NCBI GenBank assembly: GCA_018667995.1
Contig: JABIQT010000721.1
Location: 1-6,092 of the forward strand
Source: Candidatus Latescibacterota bacterium
GTDB taxonomy: Bacteria; JAAXHH01; JABIQT01
Direction: 5' to 3'
DNA: 6,092 nucleotides
Shown here piece by piece: positions 5,909 to 6,092 of the stretch. The notes under the pieces were generated by a model, which had not been told where the DNA came from, searched no databases, and worked only from the letters and a program-made list of their open reading frames with translations. Every line of letters begins with the position of its first letter. The stretch's first letter is position 1. The position numbers were made by a program, and so were the translations under genes.

Positions 5909-5912
5909 CTCC
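5909..5912 (-). promoter_or_regulatory. Shine-Dalgarno site of the PhyH gene
   Basis: Minus-strand GGAG lies 6 nt upstream of the ATG at 5902 and supports that start. It is the clearest ribosome binding site of the two minus-strand genes on the right side. Confidence 0.7.
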
Positions 5913-5941
5913 AGATGTCTCAAGTTACTGATGTTCGAATG

Positions 5942-5952
5942 GCCGGACCGGC
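5942..5952. promoter_or_regulatory. Short GC-rich palindrome upstream of the PhyH gene
   Basis: GCCGG-A-CCGGC is a perfect 11-bp odd palindrome about 40-50 nt before the PhyH start codon. It overlaps a CGGAC/GTCCG dyad (5944-5948 and 5956-5960). It could be a regulator site or a leader hairpin, but it is short and may be chance. Confidence 0.2.
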
Positions 5953-5963
5953 AGCGTCCGAAG

Positions 5964-5992
5964 GAAATATGGTCAAAGGGATAGCTTCTCAA
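5964..5992 (-). promoter_or_regulatory. Weak sigma-70-like promoter candidate for the PhyH gene
   Basis: Minus-strand TTGAGA (5987-5992) lies 17 bp from TATTTC (5964-5969). The -35 box matches five of six consensus bases, but the -10 box only three. Position and spacing suit the PhyH gene; the match is weak. Confidence 0.2.
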
Positions 5993-6092
5993 GCGATGGA
6001 CAGCCGGGGATGTTATCGTGTGGCCTCAAAATGATGCAACTGGGCCGGCATACTATTCTCCGGACTTTGAGATTTAACTCCTATATGGTCAG
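5993..6092. other. Right-edge region without a recognisable gene
   Basis: A plus-strand frame opens at ATG 6031 and runs off the window end after about 20 codons, without a Shine-Dalgarno site and without recognisable sequence. Minus-strand frames entering from the edge are short: two stop within a dozen bases and the third at a TAA about 80 bases in. Nothing can be assigned. Confidence 0.4.

Noticed and set aside
1-6092. CRISPR array, insertion sequence or phage attachment site
   Set aside because: No regularly spaced direct repeats, no transposase or integrase coding sequence, and no tRNA-associated duplication were seen in the window.

Overview
The window looks like a chromosomal segment from a Gram-negative, probably uncultured, environmental bacterium. 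The evidence is a secreted protein ending in an apparent outer-membrane beta-barrel, plus a BNR_4 beta-propeller protein beside a PhyH-type Fe(II)/2-oxoglutarate dioxygenase. That last pairing recalls marine or sponge-associated lineages such as Poribacteria, Latescibacterota, Planctomycetota or Verrucomicrobiota. The taxonomic guess is inference from gene content only; no rRNA or tRNA gene is visible.

Layout: (1) Positions 1-175 hold no supportable gene. All three plus frames stop by position 18, so any upstream plus-strand gene ends at or before the edge. A perfect 15-bp-arm hairpin at 176-213 is a clear intrinsic terminator for the minus-strand gene that follows, and could act in both directions. 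(2) A small heat-shock protein (Hsp20, minus, 237-668) has a good Shine-Dalgarno site and a long leader with two hairpins. Upstream of it is a sequence very close to a sigma-54 (-24/-12) promoter. (3) The divergent intergenic region (669-1064) also holds overlapping inverted repeats and, on the plus strand, a near-consensus sigma-70 promoter (TTGACA-16-TATATT, 966-993). (4) That promoter faces a 765-codon ORF (plus, 1065-3362) encoding an exported UshA/5'-nucleotidase-like protein. Five of the seven expected metal ligands are replaced (four by Asn, one by Tyr), and the C-terminal part of about 250 residues looks like a beta-barrel. It is best read as a catalytically dead or re-purposed metallophosphatase fused to an outer-membrane domain. 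(5) Converging on it from the minus strand are a BNR_4-type beta-propeller protein (3473-4813) and, upstream of that, a PhyH-family dioxygenase (5048-5902), separated by 234 nt. They may form one transcription unit. (6) Positions 5903-6092 hold only weak promoter-like signals and a short palindrome.

No shared pathway links all four genes. The BNR_4/PhyH pair plausibly acts together on an organic substrate, perhaps saccharide-derived. The Hsp20 and pseudo-nucleotidase genes are divergently transcribed and may share regulatory DNA. The most noteworthy item is the intact but ligand-depleted metallophosphatase joined to a putative barrel.
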